From Spongilla lacustris (taxonomy: Eukaryota; Porifera; Demospongiae; Spongillida; Spongillidae), in NCBI GenBank assembly GCA_949361645.1, contig OX442415.1, forward strand, positions 30,685,192-30,749,191: a stretch of 64,000 bases of DNA, written 5' to 3'. Made by a program: the position numbers and the translations under genes. Below the pieces are notes generated by a model, which searched no databases, had not been told where the DNA came from, and saw only the letters and a program-made list of their open reading frames with translations. Numbering within the stretch: the stretch's first letter is position 1; the number at the start of each line of letters is the position of its first letter. Shown here piece by piece: positions 32,226 through 44,650 of this stretch.

Positions 32226-33437
32226 AATAGTGCTACTAATGCCTTCACATGAAAACCCCATGAAGTTAAAATTGTCCCTAGTCCATTTCCACTTAGAATG
32301 CTGAGAACAGGAACAGCTGGAGGGACCAATGGATTGGGGTCAGAATAGTAGACTTCACTTCCTTCCCATAACATACAGTAGGCACACCTGAGAAGTGTAG
32401 GTAGAGGTACTGGGGGATGCAGTCTCAATGATGGAGACACTAAGGAGGGTTGTCTAACACATGAGGCTGCTTGATGATGGCTAGGACATTGATCTTATCT
32501 ATAACAATGTGCAAGGTGGACGGGTGCAGGCTTTGGTCTACTAGGTTACCAGGGGGTAGAGTCTATCTTGACTATCCATGCCCGCACAGAGAAATTATCA
32601 ATCCACAACAAGGTCCACACCCCTCTCTTATTGTTCAAGAGCACAGGCTATCCATTGCACCCTGGATTGTGGAAGCAATTCCGACACCAAACAAAGTAAC
32701 AAAATCGTGTATATATAGGCATTTCAAACTATCATATAAATGACACGTCCATACCAGTACCGATACGCACATGTACTATTAATAGTTACCACCGCTCAAA
32801 CCACAGTATACTTCACACACGTATACCATCGCGAAGAAAAAGTATGACTACAGTTCCATACTATATACTGTAAGTACCTTCTGTCTCCTATGTTATGTGC
32901 CTCCACTTGGGGAGCAGAATTTGTCTGTGTGGTTGAAAAAGTACGTTTAAGTCGACGGGTTTGTAAAAAAAAATGGCCGCTTGTTGGAAGTAATGGAGAA
33001 AAAAATTAGTCTATGTGACATTGGCTACTAACAGAACAAAGGTACTTCATTCCATGTATGGCCTTTAAATGGCGACAAGTTCAAACATGTTAACACGTAG
33101 TGCAAAGTCTGTAAGGTTGTCAGTTGTCAAGGTGGTTGCTAAGGCATTACACCAAAGGGACGGATACAGGATTTCAGACAAGGGCGGGTTGTTAATGAAT
33201 AATAAGATGAGTGTGTATGTGTGTTGCCCGCTTTCGGCCAATTCTACAAGCGGGGGTGTGTGCGTGGGGGTGGTGGGTGGTGGTGGTGGGTGATGGTGGT
33301 GGTGCTGTCCGCGCACAACTGCGTGTGAAAAACAAGGTTTTTGGACAAAGGGGGGGGGGGGGGGGGGGGGGGTTGCAACCCCCACCCCCCCCTCTGTATC
33401 CACCCCTGACCCACGTGGAGTATTCAGATCAGGTTAG
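32226..33437. other. No supported gene; GGT-rich patch and poly(G) run
   Basis: A 90-codon plus frame at 32471-32743 has no motif. GGTGGT/GTGGTG repeats lie at 33256-33305 and G23 at 33350-33372. Confidence 0.5.
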
Positions 33438-36400
33438 GCTGGCTGCCACCGGGATCTAAGCTACATGTAATGCTGCTCTTTGAATGCGCAGGAACCATAC
33501 ACACTTGTGCATAGCTCTACATGTACAACAACTAACAGAAATCACACGTACAGGTGTCATGTATCTGCAACATCTCGATGCATAGATATGGTGATTTAGT
33601 ATGACAAATGTGTACGGTACCATACAAATTGTAGCTGCAGCATTAAATATAAAAAAATGGGACACCTCAAAACGCTTTATTTTTAGGACAGCTTCGCCAA
33701 CCATTCGCACGGAGAACACAGATCAATTGCGTGTAAGTCTCCTGGCTCATTGAGGCAGATGGACATTGCGGACAAATGTCTGTGGAGTGCAATCAGTTTA
33801 AGCTGGCTGCCACGGGGATCTAAGTTACATGTAATGCTGCTCTTTGAATGTGTAGGAACCATACACACTTGTGCATAGCTCTACATGTACAAAACTATTA
33901 ATAAACAGTACATGCACACATTCAGCACACCATCTCGGTCAAGGGCAGCAATGCCTACCAATGATGCAACAGTCACAATAAATAGATACAAATTGATAGG
34001 AATAAAATTAAAAGTTAGATTACTGTTATGGGATTTATAGAGATAGATATTAAATTCCCAAAAGAGTCATGATCAAGGGAAGCCAACACAATTAAGGAAT
34101 TAGCGATGCTGTCTAAGCCTTACAGCAATCGCCTCATCTTAGGCATTAAGGACGTGACCCAGGTTAAGACACAGGTTGGCATCCTGGAGGTCAAAAGCAG
34201 GAGCCCCAAACACACACACAGCTAGGGGAAGTCTCGGTCAAGGGTGGCAATGCCTACCAATGATGCAACAGATCCCACGCTAACTGGAGGTGGCAAGGCT
34301 TACCCCACTTTCCCAAAATCAACGGAGCCTGTGAGCCCTCATGTCAGATTCCCAGGACCAATGACACCTCAGTTGGGCCCAGAGGATAAAGAGAGTTTTA
34401 AAGAGAGAGTAAGGGTGAAGACACGAATTTAAATATACAGGGTGCTTGGGGATAAGTGATTAAGGTGAATTGTACACTATAGGGTGAAGAATAGAAACAG
34501 GTGTCATGTATCTGCAATATCTCGATGCATAGATATGGTGATTTAGTACGACAAAATGTGTACAGTACCATACAAATTGTAGCTGCAGCATTAAATGTCA
34601 AAAAATGGGACACCTGAAAATGCTTTATTTTTAGCACAGCTTTGCCAACCATTCGCACGAGAACACAGATCAATTGCGTGTAAGTCTCCTGGCTCATTGA
34701 GGCAGATGGACATTGCGGACAAATGTCTGTGGAGTACGATCAGTTTAAGCTGGCTGCCACAGGGATCTAAGCACATGTAATGCTGCTCTTTGAATGTGTA
34801 GGAACCATACACACTTGTGCATAGCTCTACATGTACAAAACTATTAATAAACAGTACATGCACACATTCAGCACACCATCTCGGTCAAGGGCAGCAATGC
34901 CTACCAATGATGCAACAGTCACAATAAATAGATACAAATTGATAGGAATAAAATTAAAAGTTACATTACTGTTATGGGATTTATAGAGATAGATATTAGA
35001 TTCCCAAAAGAGTCATGATCAAGGGAAGCCAACACAATTAAGGAATTAGCGATGCTGTCTAAGCCTTACAGCAATCGCCTCATCTTAGGCATTAAGGACG
35101 TGACCCAGGTTAAGACACAGGTTGGCATCCTGGAGGTCAAAAGCAGGAGCCCCAAACACACACACAGCTAGGGGAAGTCTCGGTCAAGGGTGGCAATGCC
35201 TACCAATGATGCAACAGATCCCACGCTAACTGGAGGTGGCAAGGCTTACCCCACTTTCCCAAAATCAACGGAGCCTGTGAGCCCTCATGTCAGATTCCCA
35301 GGACCAATGACACCTCAGTTGGGCCCAGAGGATAATGAGAGTTTTAAAGAGAGAGTATGGGTGAAGACACGAATTTAAATATACAGGGTGCTTGGGGATA
35401 AGTGATTAAGGTGAATTGTACACTATAGGGTGAAGATACAATAAATAAATGGAAACAGGTGTCATGTATCTGCAACATCTCAATGCATAGATATGGTGAT
35501 TTAGTACAACAAAATGTGTACAGTACCATACAAATTGTAGCTGCAGCATTAAATGTCAAAAAATGGGACACCTGAAAATGCTTTATTTTTAGGACAGCTT
35601 CGCCAACCATTCGCACGAGAACACAGATCAATTGCGTGTAAGTCTCCTGGCTCAATGAGGCAGATGGACATTGCGGACAAATGTCTGTGGAGTACGATCA
35701 GTTTAAGCTGGCTGCCACAGGGATCTAAGCACATGTAATGCTGCTCTTTGAATGTGTAGGAACCATACACACTTGTGCATAGCTCTACATGTACAAAACT
35801 ATTAATAAACAGTACATGCACACACATTCAGCACACCATCTCGGTCAAGTGCAGCAATGCCTACCAATGATGCAACAGTCACAATAAATAGATACAAATT
35901 GATAGGAATAAAATTAAAAGTTAGATTACTGTTATGGGATTTATAGAGATAGATATTAGATTCCCAAAAGAGTCATGATCAAGGGAAGCCAACACAATTA
36001 AGGAATTAGCGATGCTGTCTAAGCCTTACAGCAATCGCCTCATCTTAGGCATTAAGGACGTGACCCAGGTTAAGACACAGGTTGGCATCCTGGAGGTCAA
36101 AAGCAGGAGCCCCAAACACACACACAGCTAGGGGAAGTCTCGGTCAAGGGTGGCAATGCCTACCAATGATGCAACAGATCCCACGCTAACTGGAGGTGGC
36201 AAGGCTTACCCCACTTTCCCAAAATCAACGGAGCCTGTGAGCCCTCATGTCAGATTCCCAGGACCAATGACACCTCAGTTGGGCCCAGAGGATAAAGAGA
36301 GTTTTAAAGAGAGAGTATGGGTGAAGACACGAATTTAAATATACAGGGTGCTTGGGGATAAGTGATTAAGGTGAATTGTACACTATAGGGTGAAGATATA

Positions 36401-39400
36401 ATAAATAAATAGAAACAGGTGTCATGTATCTGCAACATCTCAATGCATAGATATGGTGATTTAGTACGACAAAATGTGTACAGTACCATACAAATTGTAG
36501 CTGCAGCATTAAATGTCAAAAATGGGACACCTGACAATGCTTTATTTTTAGAACAGCTTCGCCAACCATTCGCACGAGAACACAGATCAATTGCGTGTAA
36601 GTCTCCTGGCTCATTGAGGCAGATGGACATTGCGGACAAATGTCTGTGGAGTGCAATCAGTTTAAGCTGGCTGCCACGGGGATCTAAGTTACATGTAATG
36701 CTGCTCTTTGAATGTGCAGGAACCATACACACTTGTGCATAGCTCTACATGTACAAAACTATTAATAAACAGTACATGCACACATTCAGCACACCATCTC
36801 GGTCAAGGGCAGCAATGCCTACCAATGATGCAACAGTCACAATAAATAGATACAAATTGATAGGAATAAAATTAAAAGTTAGATTACTGTTATGGGATTT
36901 ATAGAGATAGATATTAGATTCCCAAAAGAGTCATGATCAAGGGAAGCCAACACAATTAAGGAATTAGCGATGCTGTCTAAGCCTTACAGCAATCGCCTCA
37001 TCTTAGGCATTAAGGACGTGACCCAGGTTAAGACACAGGTTGGCATCCTGGAGGTCAAAAGCAGGAGCCCCAAACACACACACAGCTAGGGGAAGTCTCG
37101 GTCAAGGGTGGCAATGCCTACCAATGATGCAACAGATCCCACGCTAACTGGAGGTGGCAAGGCTTACCCCACTTTCCCAAAATCAACGGAGCCTGTGAGC
37201 CCTCATGTCAGATTCCCAGGACCAATGACACCTCAGTTGGGCCCAGAGGATAAAGAGAGTTTTAAAGAGAGAGTAAGGGTGAAGACACGAATTTAAATAT
37301 ACAGGGTGCTTGGGGATAAGTGATTAAGGTGAATTGTACACTATAGGGTGAAGATATAATAAATAAATAGAAACAGGTGTCATGTATCTGCAATATCTCG
37401 ATGCATAGATATGGTGATTTAGTACGACAAAATGTGTACAGTACCATACAAATTGTAGCTGCAGCATTAAATGTCAAAAAATGGGACACCTGAAAATGCT
37501 TTATTTTTAGGACAGCTTCGCCAACCATTCGCACGAGAACACAGATCAATTGCGTGTAAGTCTCCTGGCTCAATGAGGCAGATGGACATTGCGGACAAAT
37601 GTCTGTGGAGTACGATCAGTTTAAGCTGGCTGCCACAGGGATCTAAGCACATGTAATGCTGCTCTTTGAATGTGTAGGAACCATACACACTTGTGCATAG
37701 CTCTACATGTACAAAACTATTAATAAACAGTACATGCACACATTCAGCACACCATCTCGGTCAAGGGCAGCAATGCCTACCAATGATGCAACAGTCACAA
37801 TAAATAGATACAAATTGATAGGAATAAAATTAAAAGTTAGATTACTGTTATGGGATTTATAGAGATAGATATTAGATTCCCAAAAGAGTCATGATCAAGG
37901 GAAGCCAACACAATTAAGGAATTAGCGATGCTGTCTAAGCCTTACAGCAATCGCCTCATCTTAGGCATTAAGGACGTGACCCAGGTTAAGACACAGGTTG
38001 GCATCCTGGAGGTCAAAAGCAGGAGCCCCAAACACACACACAGCTAGGGGAAGTCTCGGTCAAGGGTTGCAATGCCTACCAATGATGCAACAGATCCCAC
38101 GCTAACTGGAGGTGGCAAGGCTTACCCCACTTTCCCAAAATCAACGGAGCCTGTGAGCCCTCATGTCAGATTCCCAGGACCAATGACACCTCAGTTGGGC
38201 CCAGAGGATAAAGAGAGTTTTAAAGAGAGAGTAAGGGTGAAGACACGAATTTAAATATACAGGGTGCTTGGGGATAAGTGATTAAGGTGAATTGTACACT
38301 ATAGGGTGAAGATATAATAAATAAATAGAAACAGGTGTCATGTATCTGCAATATCTCGATGCATAGATATGGTGATTTAGTACGACAAAATGTGTACAGT
38401 ACCATACAAATTGTAGCTGCAGCATTAAATGTCAAAAAATGGGACACCTGAAAATGCTTTATTTTTAGAACAGCTTTGCCAACCATTCGCACGAGAACAC
38501 AGATCAATTGCGTGTAAGTCTCCTGGCTCATTGAGGCAGATGGACATTGCGGACAAATGTCTGTGGAGTGCAATCAGTTTAAGCTGGCTGCCACAGGGAT
38601 CTAAGCTACATGTAATGCTGCTCTTTGAATGTGTAGGAACCATACACACTTGTGCATAGCTCTACATGTACAAAACTATTAATAAACAGTACATGCACAC
38701 ACATTCAGCACACCACCTTGGTTAAGGGCGGCAATGCCTACCAATGATGCAACAGACACAATAAATAGATACAAATTGATAAGAATAAAATTAAAAGTTA
38801 GATTACTGTTATGGGATTTATAGGGATAGATATTAGATTCCCAAAAGAGTCATGATCAAGGGAAGCCAACACAATTAAGGAATTAGCGATGCTGTCTAAG
38901 CCTTACAGCAATCGCCTCATCTTAGGCATTAAGGACGTGACCCAGGTTAAGACACAGGTTGGCATCCTGGAGGTCAAAAGCAGGAGCCCCAAACACACAC
39001 ACAGCTAGGGGAAGTCTCGGTCAAGGGTGGCAATGCCTACCAATGATGCAACAGATCCCACGCTAACTGGAGGTGGCAGGGCTTACTCCACTTTCCCAAA
39101 ATCAACGGAGCCTGTGAGCCCTCATGTCAGATTCCCAGGACCAATGACACCTCAGTTGGGCCCAGAGGATAAAGAGAGTTTTAAAAAGAGAGTATGGGTG
39201 AAGACACGAATTTAAATATACAGGGTGCTTGGGGATAAGTGATTAAGGTGAATTGTACACTATAGGGTGAAGATACAATAAATAAATAGAAACAGTTGTT
39301 ATGTATCTGCAACATCTCGATGAATAGATATGGTGATTTAGTACGATAAATGTGTACGGTACCATACAAATTGTAGCTGCAGCATTAAATGCCAAAAAAT

Positions 39401-40065
39401 GGGACACCTGAAAATGCTTATTTTTAGGACAGCTTCGCCAACCATTCGCACGAGAACACAGATCAATTGCTTGTAAGTCTCCTGGCTCATTGAGGCAGAT
39501 GGACATTGCGGACAAATGTCTGTGGAGTGCGATCAGTTTAGGCTGGCTGCCACAGGGATCTAAGCTACTAGTAATGTTGCTCTTTGAATGCGTAAGAACC
39601 ATACACACTTGTGCATAGCTCTACAGGTACATGATTATTAATAAACAGTACATGCACACACATTCAGCACACCATCTCGGTTAAGGGCGGCAATGCCTAC
39701 CAATGATGCAACAGTCACTTGATAAGAATAAAATTAAAAGTTAGATTACTGTTATGGGATTTATAGGGATAGATATTAGATTCCCAGAAGAGTCATGATC
39801 AAGGGAAGCCAACACAATTAAGGAATTAGCGATGCTGTCTAAGCCTTACAGCAATTGCTTCATCTTAGGCATTAAGGACGTGACCCAGGTTGGCATCCTG
39901 GACGTCAAAAGCGGGAGCCTGTGAGCCCTCATGCCAGATTCCCAAGACCAATGACACTTCAGTTGGGCCCAGAAGATAGAAGGAGTTTAAAAGAGAGAGT
40001 ATGGGTGCAGACAGGGATTTAAATATACAGGGGTGCTTGGGGATAAGTGATTAAGGTGAATTGTA
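33438..40065 (+). repeat. ~0.96-kb tandem repeat array, about seven copies
   Basis: Marker sequences recur at ~957-bp spacing. The TTTTAG-GACAGCTTCGCC marker lies near 33685, 34632, 35590, 36548, 37507, 38465 and 39427. The frame MAMPTNDATDPTLTGGGKAY starts at 34244, 35190, 36150, 37108, 38066 and 39027. Copies differ by few substitutions; the first and last are truncated. Each unit carries exon-like pieces: TTTTAG followed by a 15-codon frame (DSFANHSHENTDQLR) ending at a consensus GTAAGT donor; a frame LSKPYSNRLILGIKDVTQ; and the 62-codon frame ending FKERVRVKTRI. The array may therefore descend from a duplicated gene segment, but no intact gene is visible. Confidence 0.9.
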
Positions 40066-40215
40066 TGTTACTGACTTGGTTCCGCCACAAACTATCATAT
40101 GCCGAAAAGATATCATATGCCTACATCAATGCACTTATATAGGAATACATGGGAAGAAAGGTCACATGCAGTACATGAAAAGCCAGACAGTCTAGTCAGT
40201 CATGAGCTTGTTACA
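40066..40215 (-). mobile_element. LTR (150 bp) of a Ty3/gypsy element
   Basis: On the plus strand it starts TGTTACTGACTTGG and ends GAGCTTGTTACA (TG...CA rule). The minus-strand polypurine tract CTGAAGGAGGGAG abuts it directly upstream (in element orientation), and a TATATAAG box lies inside. To the left, the 0.96-kb repeat unit is cut off in mid-unit (after GAATTGTA), so the element inserted into that array. The matching 5' LTR was not found. Confidence 0.7.
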
Positions 40216-40248
40216 TCACTCCCTCCTTCAGTAGACATGTCCACATGT

Positions 40249-41945
40249 CTAGTACATCACCCACGTCCCAAGTCTTTCTGGGGGTCTCCTCTCACGAGTT
40301 GACTGACGCAATCCTTGCTGTTGTGTAGGTTCCTCTGCAACCTCCTGTAAACCTTCATTCACAGGCGCATTTTCTTCTGGTTCTTCAGTCTGGTCATGTC
40401 CCATGATCTCTTGCTGTACTGGAACATTGCTACCACGCTGCTCATCAGTAGTGGCCTCCTCTCCACGACCATGTTGAATGAACATGTTGTCATACATGTC
40501 TACTACTTCATCATGTGTTCTTTCAGTGTCAGACATGGTAGCCTGGTCAGCTGTTGGTTCCTGTTCCTCCTGCCTGTTCAGATATGGCTTTGAACGATCA
40601 AAGTGTACCACCTGCTGCTTATGTGGAGGAAGATTCCATTTAATCTGATACACTCCATTATCATACACTTTAGTAATGGTGTATGGTCCCTTTCAACATG
40701 CATGGAGCTTTTTGGAAAGCCCCCGAGGTACTGCTGGGCAATATAACCAAACCATTTCTCCCTCCTTATAAGGCTTACCTTCCACCTTACGGTCATACAG
40801 CTGCTTGTGTCTATGCTGCTCTGCCCCTACATTATGCCGAACGAGGTCATAGGCTTCAGCCAGACATTGCTCTAACACCTTTGCATACTCCAGAGTACTA
40901 GCTGTGGACATGCCTGGGGGTTTGCCAAACATCATATCAATAGGTAACTGCACTTCTCGTCCAAACATGAGAGAGAATGGTGTGGCCTTTGTGGTCTCAT
41001 GGACACTGGTACGATAAGCCATCATGAGGCAAGGTAACTTGAGGTCCCAATCCTGTGCATATCAATACTGGCCATTTTCAGCATTGAAAGCAAGGTACAA
41101 TAAAATCTTTCTATCATGCCATAGGACTGGGGATGATAGGGAGTAGTCCTGGTCTTAACGATCCCTAGTAACCTGCAAATTTCTTTTACAAGATTAGACT
41201 AAAATTTCTGCCTTGGTCAGTGTGAAGACATGCAGGAGCTCCATATCTAACAACCAATTCATTCACAAATAGTTATGCGACTGTACCTGTTTCCATATCA
41301 GGCATAGGGAAAGCCTCAGTCCATTTGGTGAAATAGTCACCTATGACCAGGATATACTTGTTCAACCGAGGGGTTAGAGGCAATGGACCCAAAATGTCCA
41401 TTGCCACACGCTGCATGGGTTTGCTGGTCTGTGTATCAACTTCCATGGGAGCACGCCGATGCTTCATTGGAGATTTTTGGGCACCACACACAGTACAAGA
41501 CCTGCACCATTCTTCAATATCGTGCCGTTGCCCCACCCAGTAAAACCTCTGGTGTGCTTTGTCCAGTACCTTTGACACTCCAAGGTGTCCACCAGTTGGG
41601 GCATCATGCAACTCGGAAAGAATAGAAGGTACAAGTACCTTGGGTAATACCAACTGCAGGCAGCTGTTCTGACCATTCCCCAAAGCATCCTTCCATGACC
41701 TGTGAAGAACTCCATCCAATAAGACCAAGTGAATTTTCTGGGACCAGAGTGCTGCTAGCTGTATGTGGGCATGTTTTGGGGAAATCATGTTGCAACCATT
41801 TGACCATCTGTCCAATGTCAGGATCATCACACTGAAACCTTACTACATCCTGTTTTGTCCATTGCAATGCCCAACCACCTGCATCATTATCAACCTGGTT
41901 AGAAGCAATGATATTAACTTCTACAGGGTGGACCTGCGCGTTCAC
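40249..41945 (-). pseudogene. Ty3/gypsy pol fragment: integrase and C-terminal tail, broken
   Basis: Old copy of an LTR retrotransposon polyprotein. In order on the minus strand: a short region upstream of the integrase (41604-41945 frame); the H2C2 zinc-binding domain with GGHLGVSKVLDKAHQRFYWV and CRSCTVCGAQK (about 41450-41610); the start of the catalytic core (VAMDILGPLP, ILVIGDYFTKWTEAFP, to 41273); the core's C-terminal part (MMAYRTSVHETTKATPFSLM, 41025-40900); and the integrase C-terminal barrel and acidic tail (40668-40249). Breaks: a frameshift near 41760, a gap or frameshift between 41273 and 41025, and an in-frame TGA near 40695. Protease and RT are absent; the 5' side ends at a 22-bp minisatellite. 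Non-functional. Confidence 0.88.
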
Positions 41946-42115
41946 TTGCGTGGACCTGCGCGTTCACTTGCGTGGACCTGCGCGTTCACTTGCGTGGACC
42001 TGCGCGTTCACTTGCGTGGACCTGCGCGTTCACTTGCGTGGACCTGCGCGTTCACTTGCGTGGACCTGCGCGTTCACTTGCGTGGACCTGCGCGTTCACT
42101 TGCGTGGGCCTGCGC
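41930..42115 (+). repeat. 22-bp minisatellite, ~8 copies
   Basis: Unit GTGGACCTGCGCGTTCACTTGC, almost perfect. It lies exactly where the Ty3/gypsy fragment is truncated. The open frames through it (WTCAFTCVDLRV...) are a by-product. Confidence 0.95.
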
Positions 42116-42239
42116 ATCCACTCGCGCGTGCACTTGCATATGCACTCATGCTTGAGTTGGATTTTTTTAGCCCCCCTACTATCATACCTCTAACCCCCAC
42201 CCCATGGTGTACAATTCCTTTAATAACTACTGGGAGGAT

Positions 42240-42440
42240 AACAGGAGAATAGTTGACATAAACCACCTTCTAATGAGATTCCTTCACAAAGTGAATCTCA
42301 TCAGTGGTGGGTTGAGGCAATCCCTAGGAACACAAACCCTAGCCTAGCATCTATGAATATGGCATATTTTCCCACATTTACTGTACCCTCAATCAACCCC
42401 CATGGTGTAGTGGGGTTGAAATATGGGCAGGTATACTGTA
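42240..42440 (-). repeat. Inverted copy of 29760-29935
   Basis: TCATCAGTGGTGGGTTGAGG and GCATATTTTCCCACATTTAC match the reverse complement of the segment after repeat Z copy 2. The 27-30-kb and 42-44-kb segments are therefore related by duplication plus a local inversion. Confidence 0.6.
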
Positions 42441-44650
42441 GTGGTAGATAACCTCTGCTGTGGTCAGGTGAGCCAGTGGTAGAAGACCTCTGCTGTGGTC
42501 AGGTGAGCCAGTGGTACCCAGAGCTTGAGGTCACTGCAGGTGGCACACAGCTCAAGTTCTTAGCCTTGCAGAAGGGATGTGGTAGCACATGTGATGTGAT
42601 GAACCTCTTATATGCAAGGGTGAAGACCGAATGGGTCAAGACTGCATTTGGAACATGTCTAGCACTTGACCCAAACCCTGAAGTGCACGATGGGTATATA
42701 ATGCATGAAAATGATCCAGAGCGTGAACTATTTATACAAACCTTTCTGTTGTCTTGATTCTTGTGTGGCTTCTGATACTTTGACCCCACTGCTTCCTCCA
42801 GCTCCAGTATGCACAAATCTGGTAGGAAAATCATGGGACAAAGTAAACATAGCAGGCAAATAGGTGAACTTATAATTGTTAAACAACACATTACGATAAA
42901 TGTTAGTACCAACAGTGATTTTGCATTTTGCTATTGAATACGTAATAAAAATAAAGCAACATTTCATTGCAGCACTGCAGGGTTGCCAACTTCAAGATGA
43001 GGCCTATTGACGCAGGGATTTACTGGCACATGGGAACTAGCCATCCTGTTCCCTAGCATTACAAAACCCAAGACTGCCTCCCTTGAGCTAAAAATAGCTC
43101 GGGAGGAATACCTAAAAGATTGTGCCAAAAACACTCCCAAACCTGCTGTAGAATGTGTTCTCAAGATGGGTGACGAGCTAATTTATAAACAATAATAAAG
43201 GAAACATTACAATAATAATTACCACGTATTAAAGGACACCTCACGATTTGGATGCAATATTAAGAAATATCTTGCTCTCAGGAATGACATTGAGACTCAC
43301 AGACTATAAAGTGCTCACAGTGGGCTGGAGTGGTTGGGAGCAGGAGGAATGATATCGTGTTCACAGTGGCCTTTTTCTTTTCCTGCTGGTAATGGGGAAA
43401 TGGCCACAGAATTGATCCCTAGTAGCCTGCAGAGAGTGTTCCTCCTCCCCTAGGTACATCTCCCTCTCTTGTCTTCCCATTGCGCTGTTGTCCGACAGCA
43501 GCAGCCAAAGGACACATTTCACCACAGGGCTGTTCACTCCCCACTCCTGGTGGTATATGAGGCCGTATGGTATCCAGTACCCAATGCCATAGTTCCCCAG
43601 GGGTTCAATGGCATGGGTACTGGATGAGTGAATGTCCTTAGAGCCACAGCTTCCAGGCAGTGTCTCCTACTCCCATTGGTGGCATATTGATAGGAGTATC
43701 TCACTGAGGTATATGTTTCATTGATGATCCCGCAATTGATACTGTTGGCTGGTGATGGGTGCCCCCAGGTCTTTTCAATGCACCTGGGAGCACACCTCAC
43801 CACCATCCACAGGGTATGAATGCTGGGCCAGCCTTCTCCATTTGTGCCACCTTGTTGGCATGCATGTACAGGGGAGGGTTTGGTAATGGGGAAATGGCCA
43901 CAGAATTGATCCCTAGTAGCCTGCAGAGAGTGTTCCTCCTCCCCTAGGTACATCTCCCTCTCTTGTCTTCCCATTGCGCTGTTGTCCGACAGCAGCAGCC
44001 AAAGGACACATTTCACCACAGGGCTGTTCACTCCCCACTCCTGGTGGTATATGAGGCCGTATGGTATCCAGTACCCAATGCCATAGTTCCCCAGGGGTTC
44101 AATGGCATGGGTACTGGATGAGTGAATGTCCTTAGAGCCACAGCTTCCAGGCAGTGTCTCCTACTCCCATTGGTGGCATATTGATAGGAGTATCTCACTG
44201 AGGTATATGTTTCATTGATGATCCCGCAATTGATACTGTTGGCTGGTGATGGGTGCCCCCAGGTCTTTTCAATGCACCTGGGAGCACACCTCACCACCAT
44301 CCACAGGGTATGAATGCTGGGCCAGCCTTCTCCATTTGTGCCACCTTGTTGGCATGCATGTACAGGGGAGGGTTTGGATAGTTCTGACCCAAAGCAATCC
44401 TCCCCTGTTGATGTACGGCTGTGGGGAGGAGGAAGCCTATGAGGAGGCAAAGGAGGAGAACAGTAAACAGACTAAAGCATGGGAATGCAGGTCTGCATAC
44501 CTCTACTGCTTATAAAGCATAGGAATGCAGGTCTGCATATGCACATCTACTGCTTATAAATGCAAAGGGCACCATAGCATTCAAACAGAGAAAACAAGTG
44601 CATAGCAAAATGTGTACACCCAATATTGTGAATGTGTCAAATCCTAGGAA
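42440..44650 (+). repeat. Segmental duplication W, copy 2, with 494-bp internal tandem duplication
   Basis: Same orientation as 26879-29000 and lacks the 451-bp insertion (empty site at about 42605). 43388-43881 and 43882-44375 are near-identical 494-bp tandem copies, seen from the repeated GGTAATGGGGAAATGGCCAC and the following sequence. Confidence 0.85.
43534..44450 (-). pseudogene. Unknown repeated coding family (P4 part), two tandem fragments
   Basis: Two minus-strand frames (43534-44031 and 44028-44450) share a ~120-codon segment: WPSIHTLWMVVRCAPRCIEK, INETYTSVRYSYQYATNGSR, RHCLEAVALR. A shift into another frame gives HAIEPLGNYGIGYW and KCVLWLLLSDNSAMGRQERE. The latter frame is the one conserved at 28.2 and 49.5 kb. 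The YRYSFQPHAT-type and LEVVALRGI-type segment at 55.7 kb aligns with YSYQYATNGS...LEAVALR, which fixes the order of the pieces. No domain recognised; probably decayed copies. The duplicated signal-like fragment lies at 44291-44510. Confidence 0.4.

Noticed and set aside
30137..32440. Very long open frames on both strands (767, 673, 532 and 460 codons)
   Set aside because: They are produced by the pyrimidine-free satellite, which cannot contain stop codons on the purine strand. All frames translate to simple Glu/Gly/Arg or Ser/Pro/Leu repeats.
41763..42252. Plus-strand frames with WTCAFTCVDLRVHLRG repeats
   Set aside because: They are translations of the 22-bp minisatellite; three frames give the same protein shifted, as expected for a unit not divisible by three.
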